Positions 45,226-54,785 of a DNA stretch of 64,000 nt are shown piece after piece (position 1 is the first letter of the stretch; each line of letters starts with the position of its first letter). The notes beneath the pieces were generated by a model. It did no database searches. It was given only the letters and a program-made list of their open reading frames with translations, and was not told where the DNA came from. The translations under genes and the position numbers were made by a program. The stretch comes from Limnohabitans sp. 2KL-51 (GTDB lineage: Bacteria > Pseudomonadota > Gammaproteobacteria > Burkholderiales > Burkholderiaceae_C), in contig NZ_NESJ01000007.1 of NCBI RefSeq assembly GCF_003063645.1, forward strand, positions 175,868 to 239,867, read 5' to 3'.

Positions 45226-45921
45226 ATGTTTTATTCGCCCCAATCCGAAGTCTCTGGCCTGCCCTACAACCCTTTCAAGTCCTGTTGTGTGCCACGTCCT
45301 ATCGGTTGGATTTCGACCGTCAGTGCCAGTGGGATTCACAATTTGGCGCCTTACAGCCAATTTCAGAACATCACCTGGGACCCACCCACCGTGATGGTGG
45401 CGGCCAATGCAAGAGAGTCCGGGCAGCTCAAGGACACCACGGCCAATATTCTGGAGACAGGCGAGTTTGTCTGGAACATGGCCACCTATGACCTCAAGGA
45501 CTGGGTGTTGGGTTCTTCCAAAGACATGGCACCTGGGGTCGATGAGTTTGAGGCACTGAACATTCCATGGTTGCCATCTCGGCATGTTCAAGCGCGCAGG
45601 GTCAAAGGCTCACCTGTCCACTTTGAATGCCGACTGACGCAAAAACTGCATGTTCCTGGCCGCGGCCTGGACGCATCGGCATGGATTTTGGTGGCTGAGG
45701 TCGTGGGGATTCACATAGAAGAAAGTGCCTTGACCGAAGATGGGCGCATCGACATCAGCCGTATCAGGCCTTTGGCCCGTTTGGGTTACCGGGATTACAC
45801 GGATGTCAGTCACAGCTACGAATTGACAGAGTTAACAGGCAGAGACGCTGCAGGCATTTCACATTTGCATGAAACCCTGCCCCATCAGCTTCAAAACGGA
45901 GATGAAAATGAACCACTTTGA
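45226..45921 (+). CDS. Flavin reductase-like (FMN-binding split barrel) protein
   Basis: 231-residue protein of the DIM6/NTAB flavin reductase family: SCCVPRPIGWISTVSASGIHNLAPYSQFQNITWDPP and the LAPYS-type FMN-binding segment. Relatives either supply reduced flavin to a monooxygenase or act themselves as FMN-dependent reductases. No partner monooxygenase is in the operon, so an independent reduction step is possible. It starts 11 bases after the Bug gene and overlaps the next gene by 14 bases. The start at 45226 gives the family's FYSPQSEVSGLPYNPF beginning. Confidence 0.9.
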   Translation: MFYSPQSEVSGLPYNPFKSCCVPRPIGWISTVSASGIHNLAPYSQFQNITWDPPTVMVAANARESGQLKDTTANILETGEFVWNMATYDLKDWVLGSSKDMAPGVDEFEALNIPWLPSRHVQARRVKGSPVHFECRLTQKLHVPGRGLDASAWILVAEVVGIHIEESALTEDGRIDISRIRPLARLGYRDYTDVSHSYELTELTGRDAAGISHLHETLPHQLQNGDENEPL

Positions 45922-46918
45922 AATACCGCAACTCAAAACTTGCCGACATGCCATTCGTTTTTGGACGGGTATTTTTTTGGCCTGTTTGACAGGCTTGGTC
46001 TGTGCCCAATCGCCATGGCCCGACAAGCCCGTGCGAATCATTGTGCCCACAGCGGCGGGTTCTGGTTCTGATCTGATCGCCCGGACCCTGGCGCAGCGAC
46101 TGTCCGAAATCTGGAAACAATCGGTGGTGGTCGAAAACAAAGCGGGAGCTTCGGGCATCATCGGCGTAGATGCCGTGGTCAAAGCCGCACCGGATGGTTT
46201 CACACTGCTGATGAGCTCGGCCTCACCCCTTGTCATCAACCCCGTCATTTTTCGAAAACTGCCTCACGATCCGCTCAAGCAACTGGCGCCGGTCTCGCAC
46301 GTAGGCATTGCACCTGCTGCCTTTTTGGTCAACAGCACCACACCCGTCACCAACCTCAAAGAGCTGGTGGCATTGGCCAAAGCGCAACCCAAAAAATTAA
46401 GCTATGGCTCTTTTGGACAGGGATCGGGAGCGCATCTGGCCATTGAAGCCTTTAATCAGGGGGCTGGCATAGACATGATCCATGTGCCCTACAAAGGCAC
46501 AGGGCCCGCCGTGAGCGACTTGATTGCTGGGCAAATCACACTGACTCTGGCCGACTTGGCGACAGCGCAATCCCAGATCAAAGCAGGCAAGCTCAGAGCC
46601 ATTGCCATCAACGGGCCCGCACGGTCACCCTTGCTGCCGGATGTCGCCACCTTCACCGAGCAGGCTTATCCCGCCATGGAGGGCACCTATGCGCGTTTTG
46701 GTCTGCTCGCACCGGTAGGCACACCTCAAGCCATTTTGAACAAGGTGTCCGCAGACACCATCACGGCACTGAATGATCCCTCAGTGTCTGATCGGTTCAC
46801 TTCACTGGGCTACACCTTGACAGGAAGCACACCCGACAAACTGAGGAATTGGCTCAAGGAGGATGCAGAACGTTGGGGCAAAGTCATCCAGGCAATCGGC
46901 GGCATTGTGCTGGACTGA
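45908..46918 (+). CDS. Bug/TctC-family periplasmic solute-binding protein 3
   Basis: 336-residue Bug protein. The signal peptide (AIRFWTGIFLACLTGLVCAQ) is preceded by a longer than usual N-terminal stretch. Family segments: WPDKPVRIIVPTAAGSGSDLIAR, NKAGASGIIGVDAVVKAAPDGFT and VPYKGTGPAVSDLIAGQIT. The start at 45908 is chosen because GGAG (45898-45901) lies 6 bases away; the ATG at 45902 touches that site. It overlaps the flavin reductase-like gene by 14 bases. Two different binding proteins in one operon suggest two related ligands. Confidence 0.9.
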   Translation: MNHFEIPQLKTCRHAIRFWTGIFLACLTGLVCAQSPWPDKPVRIIVPTAAGSGSDLIARTLAQRLSEIWKQSVVVENKAGASGIIGVDAVVKAAPDGFTLLMSSASPLVINPVIFRKLPHDPLKQLAPVSHVGIAPAAFLVNSTTPVTNLKELVALAKAQPKKLSYGSFGQGSGAHLAIEAFNQGAGIDMIHVPYKGTGPAVSDLIAGQITLTLADLATAQSQIKAGKLRAIAINGPARSPLLPDVATFTEQAYPAMEGTYARFGLLAPVGTPQAILNKVSADTITALNDPSVSDRFTSLGYTLTGSTPDKLRNWLKEDAERWGKVIQAIGGIVLD

Positions 46919-46993
46919 AGCCCGTACCGATCCGATGGGCCTCATGAACTTTAAACACCCTTGAGCCCTTGGCCATTCCCCATAAAGCCACCT

Positions 46994-48451
46994 ATGCACG
47001 CTGAACTCGTTGCTGAAATCCGGCCCACCCTGATTGCGGATAAGCATCCGCTGATGACCGGGCCTTTCACGCCCAACTACCAGGAATGGAATGCCACCGA
47101 CTTGCAGGTCATTGGTGAAATCCCAGAACGCCTGAACGGTGTCTATCTGCGCAACACGCAAAACCCGGTGCACCAGCCCTTGGGCACCTACCACCTGTTC
47201 GATGGCGATGGCATGCTGCACATGATGCATTTTGAGCATGGCCGCTGCGAATACCGCAACCGCTTCATCCGTACCCAAGCCTTCATGGAGGAGCAAGCCG
47301 CTGGACAGGCTTTGTATGCCGGGCTGATCGACAAACCCTCGTTGGCTTTGCGCCCGGGTTGGGGCGCTCGTGGCGGCCTGCGCGACAGCTCGGCCACCGA
47401 TGTGATCGTGCATGCCGGCATGGCACTGACCACGTTTTACCAATGCGGCGAGCCCTACCGGCTCGATGCCCGCACACTCGAGTTCAAAGGCGTGGACGAC
47501 TGGGGCCGCCAAGTTCTGCCCGATGGCGGCATCAGCGCCCACCCCAAAGTTTGCCCCCGGACTGGCGATTTGCTGTTTTTCAACTACAGCAAGCAGGCCC
47601 CTTTCATGCACTACGGCGAGGTCGACCGCCACAACCATTTGGTGCACTACATCCCCGTGCCCCTGCCTGGCCCCCGCTTGCCGCACGACATGGTGTTCAC
47701 CGAACACTTTGCCATCCTCAACGACTTCCCCCTGCACTGGGACGAAGATTTGCTGCCACAGGGCAAACACAAGCTGCGCTACTTTGAGCAGCAGCCTTCA
47801 CGTTTTGCAGTGGTACCCCGACGAGGCGCACCCCAGACCGGCATCCGCTGGTTTGAGGCCAGCCCCACCTATGTGCTGCACTGGCTCAACGCTTGGGAAG
47901 AAGGCGACGAGATCGTGCTGCACGGCTACCACCAGAAAACCCCCATGCCCAAGGCTGGCTATGACAACTCGGGCAACACCTTGGGACCCGAACGTTACGG
48001 CCCCACCTTGTACGAATGGCGGTTGAACCTGCGCACTGGGCAAAGTTCAGAAAGAAGGCTGGATGAAAGGCATCTGGAATTCGGCATGATCAATGCCGCT
48101 TATTGGGGTCAGCCTTACCGCTATGCCTACAACATGATCGCGCACCCGGGCTCGTTCCTGTTCGATGGCATCCTGCGGTACGACCACACCACTGGGCAAT
48201 CGCAAACCTACCTGTTCGGCGAAGGCCGCTTTGGCAGCGAGTCCCCCATGGCACCCTGCCACGATGCCCAAAGCGAAGACGACGGCTATGTGGTGAGCTT
48301 TGTGACCGACATGAACACCGATCAATCGGAATGTGTGGTGCTGAATGCGCAGCACATCGATGCAGGCCCGGTGGCGCGCATCATCTTGCCCCACCGCATC
48401 AGCAGCGGCACCCATGCCTGCTGGGCCGATGCGCGTGAATTGAGGCCGTAA
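46994..48451 (+). CDS. Carotenoid-cleavage-family dioxygenase 2
   Basis: 485-residue paralogue of the first dioxygenase. Iron ligands are His183 (ISAHPK), His231 (LPHDMVFT), His296 (VLHWLNAWEE) and His474 (SGTHACW). The GVYLRNTQNPV and FDGDGMLHMMHFE segments are conserved. The position of the KNTANT lysine in the first enzyme is replaced (RDSSATD), so the substrate pocket differs. The start at 46994 is tentative, since no good ribosome site is visible. It is the last gene of the operon, 75 bases after the third Bug gene and just before a strong terminator. Confidence 0.9.
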   Translation: MHAELVAEIRPTLIADKHPLMTGPFTPNYQEWNATDLQVIGEIPERLNGVYLRNTQNPVHQPLGTYHLFDGDGMLHMMHFEHGRCEYRNRFIRTQAFMEEQAAGQALYAGLIDKPSLALRPGWGARGGLRDSSATDVIVHAGMALTTFYQCGEPYRLDARTLEFKGVDDWGRQVLPDGGISAHPKVCPRTGDLLFFNYSKQAPFMHYGEVDRHNHLVHYIPVPLPGPRLPHDMVFTEHFAILNDFPLHWDEDLLPQGKHKLRYFEQQPSRFAVVPRRGAPQTGIRWFEASPTYVLHWLNAWEEGDEIVLHGYHQKTPMPKAGYDNSGNTLGPERYGPTLYEWRLNLRTGQSSERRLDERHLEFGMINAAYWGQPYRYAYNMIAHPGSFLFDGILRYDHTTGQSQTYLFGEGRFGSESPMAPCHDAQSEDDGYVVSFVTDMNTDQSECVVLNAQHIDAGPVARIILPHRISSGTHACWADARELRP

Positions 48452-48471
48452 CGCGCTGAACCTGCTCCAAC

Positions 48472-48500
48472 AAAAAAGGCTGTCCATGGACAGCCTTTTT
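48472..48500. terminator. Bidirectional intrinsic terminator
   Basis: GGCTGTCCA and TGGACAGCC form a perfect 9-base-pair palindrome flanked by A runs on the left and T runs on the right. It can stop both the dioxygenase operon (plus) and the BMP-family binding protein gene (minus). Confidence 0.92.
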
Positions 48501-48533
48501 CAATGGCGGCCCGAAGGCCGCTGTGTGCACCCA

Positions 48534-49667
48534 TCACTTGCCTGGGATCTTGCCTTCCACGCCCTTGACGTAGAACATCACGCCGCCCAGGAACTTATCG
48601 TCGGCGACAGCGTCTTTGGCCAGCATTTCTTTACCGGCCTGGTCCACGATCGGACCCTTCCAGATGGAGAAGGTACCGGCTTTCAAACCTGCTTTGATTT
48701 CGTCGATCTTCTTCTTGGTGTCTTCTGGCACGTCAGCGGCCACGTTGACCATCTCGATCGCGCCTTCTTTCACGCCCCACCAGCTCGAACCAGTGCTCCA
48801 CTTGCCTTCCAAAGCTTCACCCACGGCCTTGACGTAATAAGGACCCCAGTTGATCACGGCCGAACCCAGGTGGGCCTTGGGGCCGTAGGCGGTCATGTCA
48901 GAGTCCCAACCGAAGGCACGCTTGCCCATTTTTTCGGCGGTCTGCAGCACAGCCGACGAGTCGGTGTTTTGCATCAGCACGTCCGCACCACCGTTGATCA
49001 GCGACGTGGCGGCTTCGGTTTCTTTCGGTGGGTTGAACCACTCGTTCACCCAAACCACCTTGGTCTTGATCTTAGGGTTGACCGACTGCGCGCCCATGGT
49101 GAAGCTGTTGATGTTGCGCACCACTTCAGGGATTGGAATCGAAGCGACTACACCCAGCGTGTTGGTCTTGGTCATCTTGCCGGCGATCACGCCCGCCATG
49201 TACGCGCCTTCGTAGGTGCGGCTGTCGTAAGTGCGCAGGTTATCGGCGGTTTTGTAGCCGGTGGCGTGCTCGAACTTCACGCCCTTGTTGTCTGCAGCGA
49301 CTTTGAGCATGGGCTCCATGTAGCCGAAGGTGGTACCAAAAATCAGCTTGTTGCCTTGTGCCGCCATGTCGCGGATCACGCGCTCGGCGTCAGCGCTTTC
49401 TGGCACTTTTTCAACGAAAGTGGTGACCACTTTGTCGCCGAAGGCTTTTTCTATTTCCTTGCGGCCGTTGTCGTGCGCAAAGGTCCAGCCGCCGTCGCCC
49501 ACAGGGCCGACGTAGGCAAACGCGATCTTCAAAGGCTCAGGCTTGGCCGCAGCGGGTGCTTCAGCTTTTGGGGCTTCTTCTTTTTTGCCACAGCCGACCA
49601 GTGCGGCGGCGGCCACAGCGGTCAGGGCCACCATCTTGACGATGGAGCGCTTGGAGAGGTCTGTCAT
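48534..49667 (-). CDS. BMP-family lipoprotein, ABC transporter nucleoside-binding protein
   Basis: 377-residue BMP/Med-family binding protein. It has a lipobox (AALVGC) followed by an Ala/Pro/Lys-rich linker, then KIAFAYVGPVGDGGWTFAHDNGRKEIEKAF. Family ligands are nucleosides or purine bases. It is followed on the same strand's upstream side by two permeases and an ATPase, and guanine deaminase is divergent from them, so purines are the likely cargo. It is separated from the upstream permease gene by 45 bases. Confidence 0.92.
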   Translation of the reverse strand: MTDLSKRSIVKMVALTAVAAAALVGCGKKEEAPKAEAPAAAKPEPLKIAFAYVGPVGDGGWTFAHDNGRKEIEKAFGDKVVTTFVEKVPESADAERVIRDMAAQGNKLIFGTTFGYMEPMLKVAADNKGVKFEHATGYKTADNLRTYDSRTYEGAYMAGVIAGKMTKTNTLGVVASIPIPEVVRNINSFTMGAQSVNPKIKTKVVWVNEWFNPPKETEAATSLINGGADVLMQNTDSSAVLQTAEKMGKRAFGWDSDMTAYGPKAHLGSAVINWGPYYVKAVGEALEGKWSTGSSWWGVKEGAIEMVNVAADVPEDTKKKIDEIKAGLKAGTFSIWKGPIVDQAGKEMLAKDAVADDKFLGGVMFYVKGVEGKIPGK

Positions 49668-49712
49668 GTCAGTTCCTTTAGGACAGGGTTACGGGGGGTT
49701 GAAAAAAAGCAA

Positions 49713-50636
49713 TTATGAACCGGGATAAAAGGGCTTGCCCAGCGAGGCTGGCATGTTCACGCGAATCCATGTCGGATTGCGCGAGATCAGGGCCAGGACC
49801 ACGATGGTGGCGATGTAGGGCAGCGCCGTGAGCAACTGGCTGGGCACTTGCACGCCCACCCCTTGCAAATGGAACTGCAGCATGGTCACACCACCAAACA
49901 GGTAAGCCCCAAGCAATACGCGTGCCGGACGCCAGGTGGCAAAGGTGGTCAAGGCCAGCGCAATCCAGCCCTTGCCCGCCACCATGCCTTCGACCCACAG
50001 CGGGGTGTAGATCACCGAGATGTACGCCCCGGCGAGGCCACACAGTGCGCCACCAGCCACCACCGCCGCAAGGCGAATTCGGCGTACCGGGTAGCCCAAA
50101 GCATGCGCCGAAGCTGGCGACTCACCCACGGCGCGCAGCACCAAACCGGTGCGGCTGCGGTACAGGAACCAAATCAGTGCCAACACCAGCAGCATGGCGC
50201 CGTACACCAGCGGGTGCTGTTTGAACAAAGCAGGACCCACCAGCGGAATGTCGGCCAGATAAGGCACCGCAAAATGGGGCCGGTCGGGCAATATTTCTTT
50301 CACATAGCCAATGCCCACAAAGGCCGAAAAGCCCACGCCAAACAGACTCAGCGCCAAGCCAGTGGCGTACTGGTTGGTGCCCAGCCAAATCACCAGCACC
50401 CCAAAAATGGCCGCCAGCACCGCGCCCGCGCCCATGCCCGCAGCAAAGCCCAGCCAGTCGTTGCCGGTGTGCACCACGGCCGCAAAACCGGCAATCGCCG
50501 CGCAGAGCATCAGGCCCTCAGCACCCAAGTTCACCACACCTGCTTTTTCATTGATCAGCAAACCCAAAGCGGCAATGGCCAGCACCGTACCCGCATTCAG
50601 CGTGGCTGCGATCAGCAATGCATACGACTCCATCAC
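49713..50636 (-). CDS. ABC transporter permease, nucleoside/nucleobase type (NupQ-like)
   Basis: 307-residue inner-membrane permease of the BPD_transp_2 family with about 8-10 hydrophobic segments (LNAGTVLAIAALGLLINEKAGVVNLGAEG is the conserved start). It pairs with the next permease to form the channel of a nucleoside-type importer. Its start overlaps the stop of the other permease by an ATGA. No odd features. Confidence 0.92.
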   Translation of the reverse strand: MMESYALLIAATLNAGTVLAIAALGLLINEKAGVVNLGAEGLMLCAAIAGFAAVVHTGNDWLGFAAGMGAGAVLAAIFGVLVIWLGTNQYATGLALSLFGVGFSAFVGIGYVKEILPDRPHFAVPYLADIPLVGPALFKQHPLVYGAMLLVLALIWFLYRSRTGLVLRAVGESPASAHALGYPVRRIRLAAVVAGGALCGLAGAYISVIYTPLWVEGMVAGKGWIALALTTFATWRPARVLLGAYLFGGVTMLQFHLQGVGVQVPSQLLTALPYIATIVVLALISRNPTWIRVNMPASLGKPFYPGS

Positions 50637-51706
50637 ACGCCTCCTTTTTTGGACGCCACCCAGCGCAGACGGTAGGCCACCAGCGTGTCACACGCCAACA
50701 AACAAAACAGCAGCAAACCCTGGAACACACCCGTGATCGACTTGGGCAGGCCCAGGCGCGATTGCGCCAACTCGCCGCCGATGTAGAACATGCTCATCAG
50801 CACGGCCGACAGCACCATACCCGCCGGGTGCAAGCGCCCGACAAAGGCCACGATGATGGCGGCAAAGCCGTAGCCCGCAGGCACATAAGGCGTCAGCTGC
50901 CCGATGGGCCCAGCCACCTCCAAAGCACCCGCCAGACCCGCCGCCCCGCCTGAGGTGAGTAACGCCACCCAAAGCGCCTTGCGCGAAGAAAAGCCGGCAT
51001 AGCGCGCCGCCGCCGGGGCCAGCCCGCCCACCTGCTGGGCAAAACCCGCCCGGGTGCGAAACAAGAACACCCAAAGAAAGCCCGCCCCCACCAGCGCCAT
51101 CAACAAGCCCACGCTCACTCGCGAGCCGTCCATCAAACGCGGGATCTGCGTGACCGCCTCGAAGGTTTTGGACTGCGGAAAATTAAATCCGGCTGGATCT
51201 TTCCAGGGGCCATAGACTAGGTAGCTCAGCACCATGTCGGCCACATACACCAGCATCAGGCTGACCAAAATTTCGCTGGCGTTGAAGCGGTCCCGCAGCA
51301 GCGCCGTGATGCCCGCCCACAACATGCCACCCAACACACCCGCCAACAATACGGCCAACACGATCCAGCGGCCCGTGTCTTTGTCGGCCAACAGCGCCAC
51401 GCCCCCGGCGCACACCGCGCCAATGACGAACTGCCCCTCGGCCCCGATGTTCCAGACGTTGGACCGAAAACACACCGACAAACCCAAAGCAATGACCAAG
51501 AGCGGCGTGGCCTTGACCATCAACTCGCCCAAGGCGTAGCTGGTTTTGATCGGCTCCCAAAAGAACATTTGCAGTCCGCGCACCGGGTCTTTGCCCAAGG
51601 CCATGAACAGCGCCACACCCAGCAGCACGGTGAGCACCAGCGCCAGCACGGGCGAGGCATAAGTCCACAGGCGCGAAGCCTGGGGACGGGGTTCAAGCCG
51701 CAGCAT
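50633..51706 (-). CDS. ABC transporter permease, nucleoside/nucleobase type (NupP-like)
   Basis: 357-residue permease of the same family with about 9 membrane segments (VIALGLSVCFRSNVWNIGAEGQFVIGAV; GFAAIIVAFVGRLHPAGMVLSAVLMS). It overlaps the ATPase gene by 14 bases upstream and the second permease by 4 bases downstream, so the three are produced together. Confidence 0.92.
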   Translation of the reverse strand: MLRLEPRPQASRLWTYASPVLALVLTVLLGVALFMALGKDPVRGLQMFFWEPIKTSYALGELMVKATPLLVIALGLSVCFRSNVWNIGAEGQFVIGAVCAGGVALLADKDTGRWIVLAVLLAGVLGGMLWAGITALLRDRFNASEILVSLMLVYVADMVLSYLVYGPWKDPAGFNFPQSKTFEAVTQIPRLMDGSRVSVGLLMALVGAGFLWVFLFRTRAGFAQQVGGLAPAAARYAGFSSRKALWVALLTSGGAAGLAGALEVAGPIGQLTPYVPAGYGFAAIIVAFVGRLHPAGMVLSAVLMSMFYIGGELAQSRLGLPKSITGVFQGLLLFCLLACDTLVAYRLRWVASKKGGV

Positions 51707-53252
51707 GTTGGGCTCCTTGTTCGGCGGGCACGGCAGAAGCGGAATCTGGCCACAAGCCGCTCATCCACTCGCCAATGCGCTCCACCGTGGCCTCAGCCCG
51801 CGCCACAGACGGCGACAAGCGCCCCTTGGCCATCACATGCAATCGGTCTGACAACTCGAACAATTCTTCCAACTCCTCACTCACCACCAGCACCGCGCAT
51901 CCCGCGTCACGCAGCGCCAAAATTTCGGCGCGAATCTGCGCAGCCGCGCCCACGTCCACACCCCAAGTGGGTTGCGAGACGATGAGCAGCTTGGGAGCCG
52001 CGCTGATCTCGCGCCCCACAATGAACTTTTGCAAATTGCCGCCCGACAGCGACTGCGCTGCGGCATCCGGCCCAGAGGCCTTGACCTTGAAGCGATCGAT
52101 GATGCTGCGGGCCTGTTCGGCCAGCACGCCCATGCGAACCCAACCGCCCGCGCCCACGGCCTCGCTGCGCGTGAGCAGCAGGTTTTGCGACAAGCTGAGC
52201 GAGGGCACAGCGCCCCGGCCCAAGCGCTCTTCGGGCACAAAATGCAGACCCATCTGCCTGCGTGGCACCGGCCCCAAAGCCGCCACCACTTGGCCGGACA
52301 AACTCACGCTGGCCGCGCCGCACTGCACGCCCGAGCGGGTGTCTTCCCCCGACAAGGCCCACATCAATTCCTTTTGGCCATTGCCCGACACCCCGGCCAA
52401 GCCCACCACCTCGCCCGCATGCACCTGCAGGCTGATGCCGTCCAGGTCCACGCCAAACGGGTCTTGCCGCTTGAGGCTCAGGCCCTGCACTGACAACACC
52501 ACCTCGCCCGGCGCACGCGCCACATGCTGCAAAGCCGGGGGCTCGGCGCCGATCATCAAGCGGCTGAGCGAAGCGTTGGTTTCTTCTCGCGGATCGCACA
52601 CGCCCGTGAGCTTGCCACCACGCAGCACGGTGCAGGCACTGCACAGCGCCCGAATCTCGTGCAACTTGTGCGAGATGTACAAAATGCTCACGCCCTGGCT
52701 GACCAGCTTGTGCAGCACCACAAAGAGTTTCTCCACCGCCTGCGGTGTCAGCACCGAAGTCGGCTCGTCCAAAATCAAAAGCTTGGGCTCGGTCAACAAG
52801 GCGCGGATGATCTCCACCCGCTGCATCTCGCCCACGCTGAGGGTGTGCACCGGGCGCTCGGGTTCCAGGTCCAAGCCGTATTCGCTGGCCTTGGCCACAA
52901 TGCGCTCGGTCACTTCGGCCAGGCTCAGCGATTTGTCCAGACCCAGCCACACGTTTTCGGCCACGGTGAGCGTGTCAAACAGGCTGAAGTGCTGAAACAC
53001 CATGCTGATGCCCAGCTTGCGGGCTTCTTGCGGGTTGCGGATGTTGACCGGCTGGCCGTTGAACACCACCTGGCCTTCATCGGGCTTGACCGAGCCGTAG
53101 ATGATTTTCATCAGTGTGGATTTGCCCGCGCCGTTTTCGCCCAGCACGGCATGGGCCTGGCCGGGCATCACGGTCAGCGAAACGTCCTGATTGGCCACCA
53201 CGCCCGGGTAGCGTTTGGTGATGCCCTGTAAAGACAAAAGGGGGGTGGTCAT
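51693..53252 (-). CDS. ABC transporter ATPase with two nucleotide-binding domains (NupO-like)
   Basis: 519-residue ATPase of the sugar/nucleoside type with two fused domains. Domain 1: Walker A GENGAGKST, signature SVGEMQR, Walker B LLILDEPTSVL. Domain 2: degenerate Walker A (GVSGNGQKE), signature LSGGNLQKF, and an altered Walker B (LLIVSQPTWGVD). Degeneration of the second site is normal in this subfamily. It energises the importer formed by the two permeases. Its ATG is 166 bases from guanine deaminase on the opposite strand. Confidence 0.93.
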   Translation of the reverse strand: MTTPLLSLQGITKRYPGVVANQDVSLTVMPGQAHAVLGENGAGKSTLMKIIYGSVKPDEGQVVFNGQPVNIRNPQEARKLGISMVFQHFSLFDTLTVAENVWLGLDKSLSLAEVTERIVAKASEYGLDLEPERPVHTLSVGEMQRVEIIRALLTEPKLLILDEPTSVLTPQAVEKLFVVLHKLVSQGVSILYISHKLHEIRALCSACTVLRGGKLTGVCDPREETNASLSRLMIGAEPPALQHVARAPGEVVLSVQGLSLKRQDPFGVDLDGISLQVHAGEVVGLAGVSGNGQKELMWALSGEDTRSGVQCGAASVSLSGQVVAALGPVPRRQMGLHFVPEERLGRGAVPSLSLSQNLLLTRSEAVGAGGWVRMGVLAEQARSIIDRFKVKASGPDAAAQSLSGGNLQKFIVGREISAAPKLLIVSQPTWGVDVGAAAQIRAEILALRDAGCAVLVVSEELEELFELSDRLHVMAKGRLSPSVARAEATVERIGEWMSGLWPDSASAVPAEQGAQHAAA

Positions 53253-53419
53253 GTCGGATGCGATGGAGGGTCTAGATGAGTCTCTTGCAAAGTCTGTGCC
53301 TCAACCTTGGACACCCCCCTTGCAAGCCATGAGATTGCCGGACAATGTACCACTCTGAACACTTCCCTTTCCCGGGTGTTTATCCCCGTATTGCCCCCTC
53401 ACTGCCCCACGATCGCCCT

Positions 53420-54772
53420 ATGAGCTGCGCCTCCCAACTGACCGAACGCCAAGCATGGCGAGCCAGCTTGCTTTGGTTCGCCGACCCGGCCCAGCCGAAT
53501 GCCAGCCACGAAGCCGACGGCCTGCTGGTGACCGACCGCGAAGCCGATGGCATCGTGCGCATCCAGGCGATAGGCCCTTACCGCGACCTCGCGCCGCACT
53601 ACCCCGACCTGCCCGTGACCCACTGGCCCGGCCTGTGCATCGCGCCCGGCTTTGTCGACCTGCACATCCACTACCCGCAAACCGATGTGATCGGCTCGCC
53701 CGCCGACGGCCTGCTGCCCTGGCTGGAGCACTACACCTTTCCGCACGAAAAGCAGTTTTCAGAGCCCGCTTACGCGCACGAAGTAACGAACTTCTTTCTG
53801 GATGAGCTGATGCGCCATGGCGTGACCACCGCCCTGTGCTTTGCCACCGCCCACCCCGAATCGGTGGATGTGTTCATGGCCGAGGCGCAAAAGCGCCGTC
53901 TTCGCATGATCACCGGCAAAGTGCTGCAAGACCGCCACAGCCCCGATGGCCTGCGCGACACCGACACCGAGTTGAGCTTGCGCCAGACGGAGGACCTGAT
54001 TCGCCGCTGGCATGGCGTGGACCGCCTGGGCTACGCCATCACGCCGCGCTTTGCGCCCACCAGCACACAGGCCCAACTGCACGGTGCGGGTGAGATCGCC
54101 CAGCAGTTCCCCAACGTGTGGATTCAGTCACACGCTGCCGAAAACCTCGACGAAATCCGCTGGGTGCACGAACTCTTTCCCAAGGAGCGAAGCTACCTCG
54201 ATGTGTACGACCGCGCAGGGCTCTTGCGCCAGCGCTCGGTTTACGCGCACTGCATCTACCTGGATGAAACGGACCGCCACCGCATGGCCGAGGTCGGTGC
54301 GACCGCCGCCGTCAGCCCCACCAGCAACCTGTTTTTGGGGAGTGGCTTTTTTGACTACGCCGCATCGGATGCTGCAGGCATGCGCTACGGCCTGGCGAGC
54401 GACGTGGGCGGCGGCACCAGCTTCAGCCCCTTTCACACCATGCACGCGGCCTACACCATGGCCCGGCAAAGCGTGGGTCGCCCCGGCATCAGCCTCGCCC
54501 CTGAACACCTGTGGTGGCAACACACAGCGGGGGCTGCTGCTGCGCTGGATTTGGACGGCAAGGTAGGCAACCTGCTGCCCGGCTGCGAAGCTGACTTCGT
54601 GGCGCTCAACCCCCAGGCCACGCCGCTGCTGGCGCGCCGCACCGCGCAAACCGAAACACTGGCCGAATGGCTGTTTGCGATGATCGTGCTGGGCGATGAG
54701 CGGCTGATTGCGCACACCGTGGTGCAAGGGCAGCTCGTGAAGACCGACCAACAAAAACCATGCACGAGCTGA
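53420..54772 (+). CDS. guaD: Guanine deaminase
   Basis: 450-residue amidohydrolase converting guanine to xanthine. Metal and catalytic motifs: FVDLHIHYPQTD, WIQSHAAEN, AHCIYLDE and SDVGGGTSFSP; the PWLEHYTFPHEKQF segment is specific for guanine deaminases. It is divergent from the nucleobase-type ABC transporter, supporting purine catabolism. ATG at 53420 is preferred; an ATG at 53345 is in frame but adds 25 residues without family likeness. It is followed 13 bases later by a small gene. Confidence 0.93.
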   Translation: MSCASQLTERQAWRASLLWFADPAQPNASHEADGLLVTDREADGIVRIQAIGPYRDLAPHYPDLPVTHWPGLCIAPGFVDLHIHYPQTDVIGSPADGLLPWLEHYTFPHEKQFSEPAYAHEVTNFFLDELMRHGVTTALCFATAHPESVDVFMAEAQKRRLRMITGKVLQDRHSPDGLRDTDTELSLRQTEDLIRRWHGVDRLGYAITPRFAPTSTQAQLHGAGEIAQQFPNVWIQSHAAENLDEIRWVHELFPKERSYLDVYDRAGLLRQRSVYAHCIYLDETDRHRMAEVGATAAVSPTSNLFLGSGFFDYAASDAAGMRYGLASDVGGGTSFSPFHTMHAAYTMARQSVGRPGISLAPEHLWWQHTAGAAAALDLDGKVGNLLPGCEADFVALNPQATPLLARRTAQTETLAEWLFAMIVLGDERLIAHTVVQGQLVKTDQQKPCTS

Positions 54773-54785
54773 TCGACAATACGGC

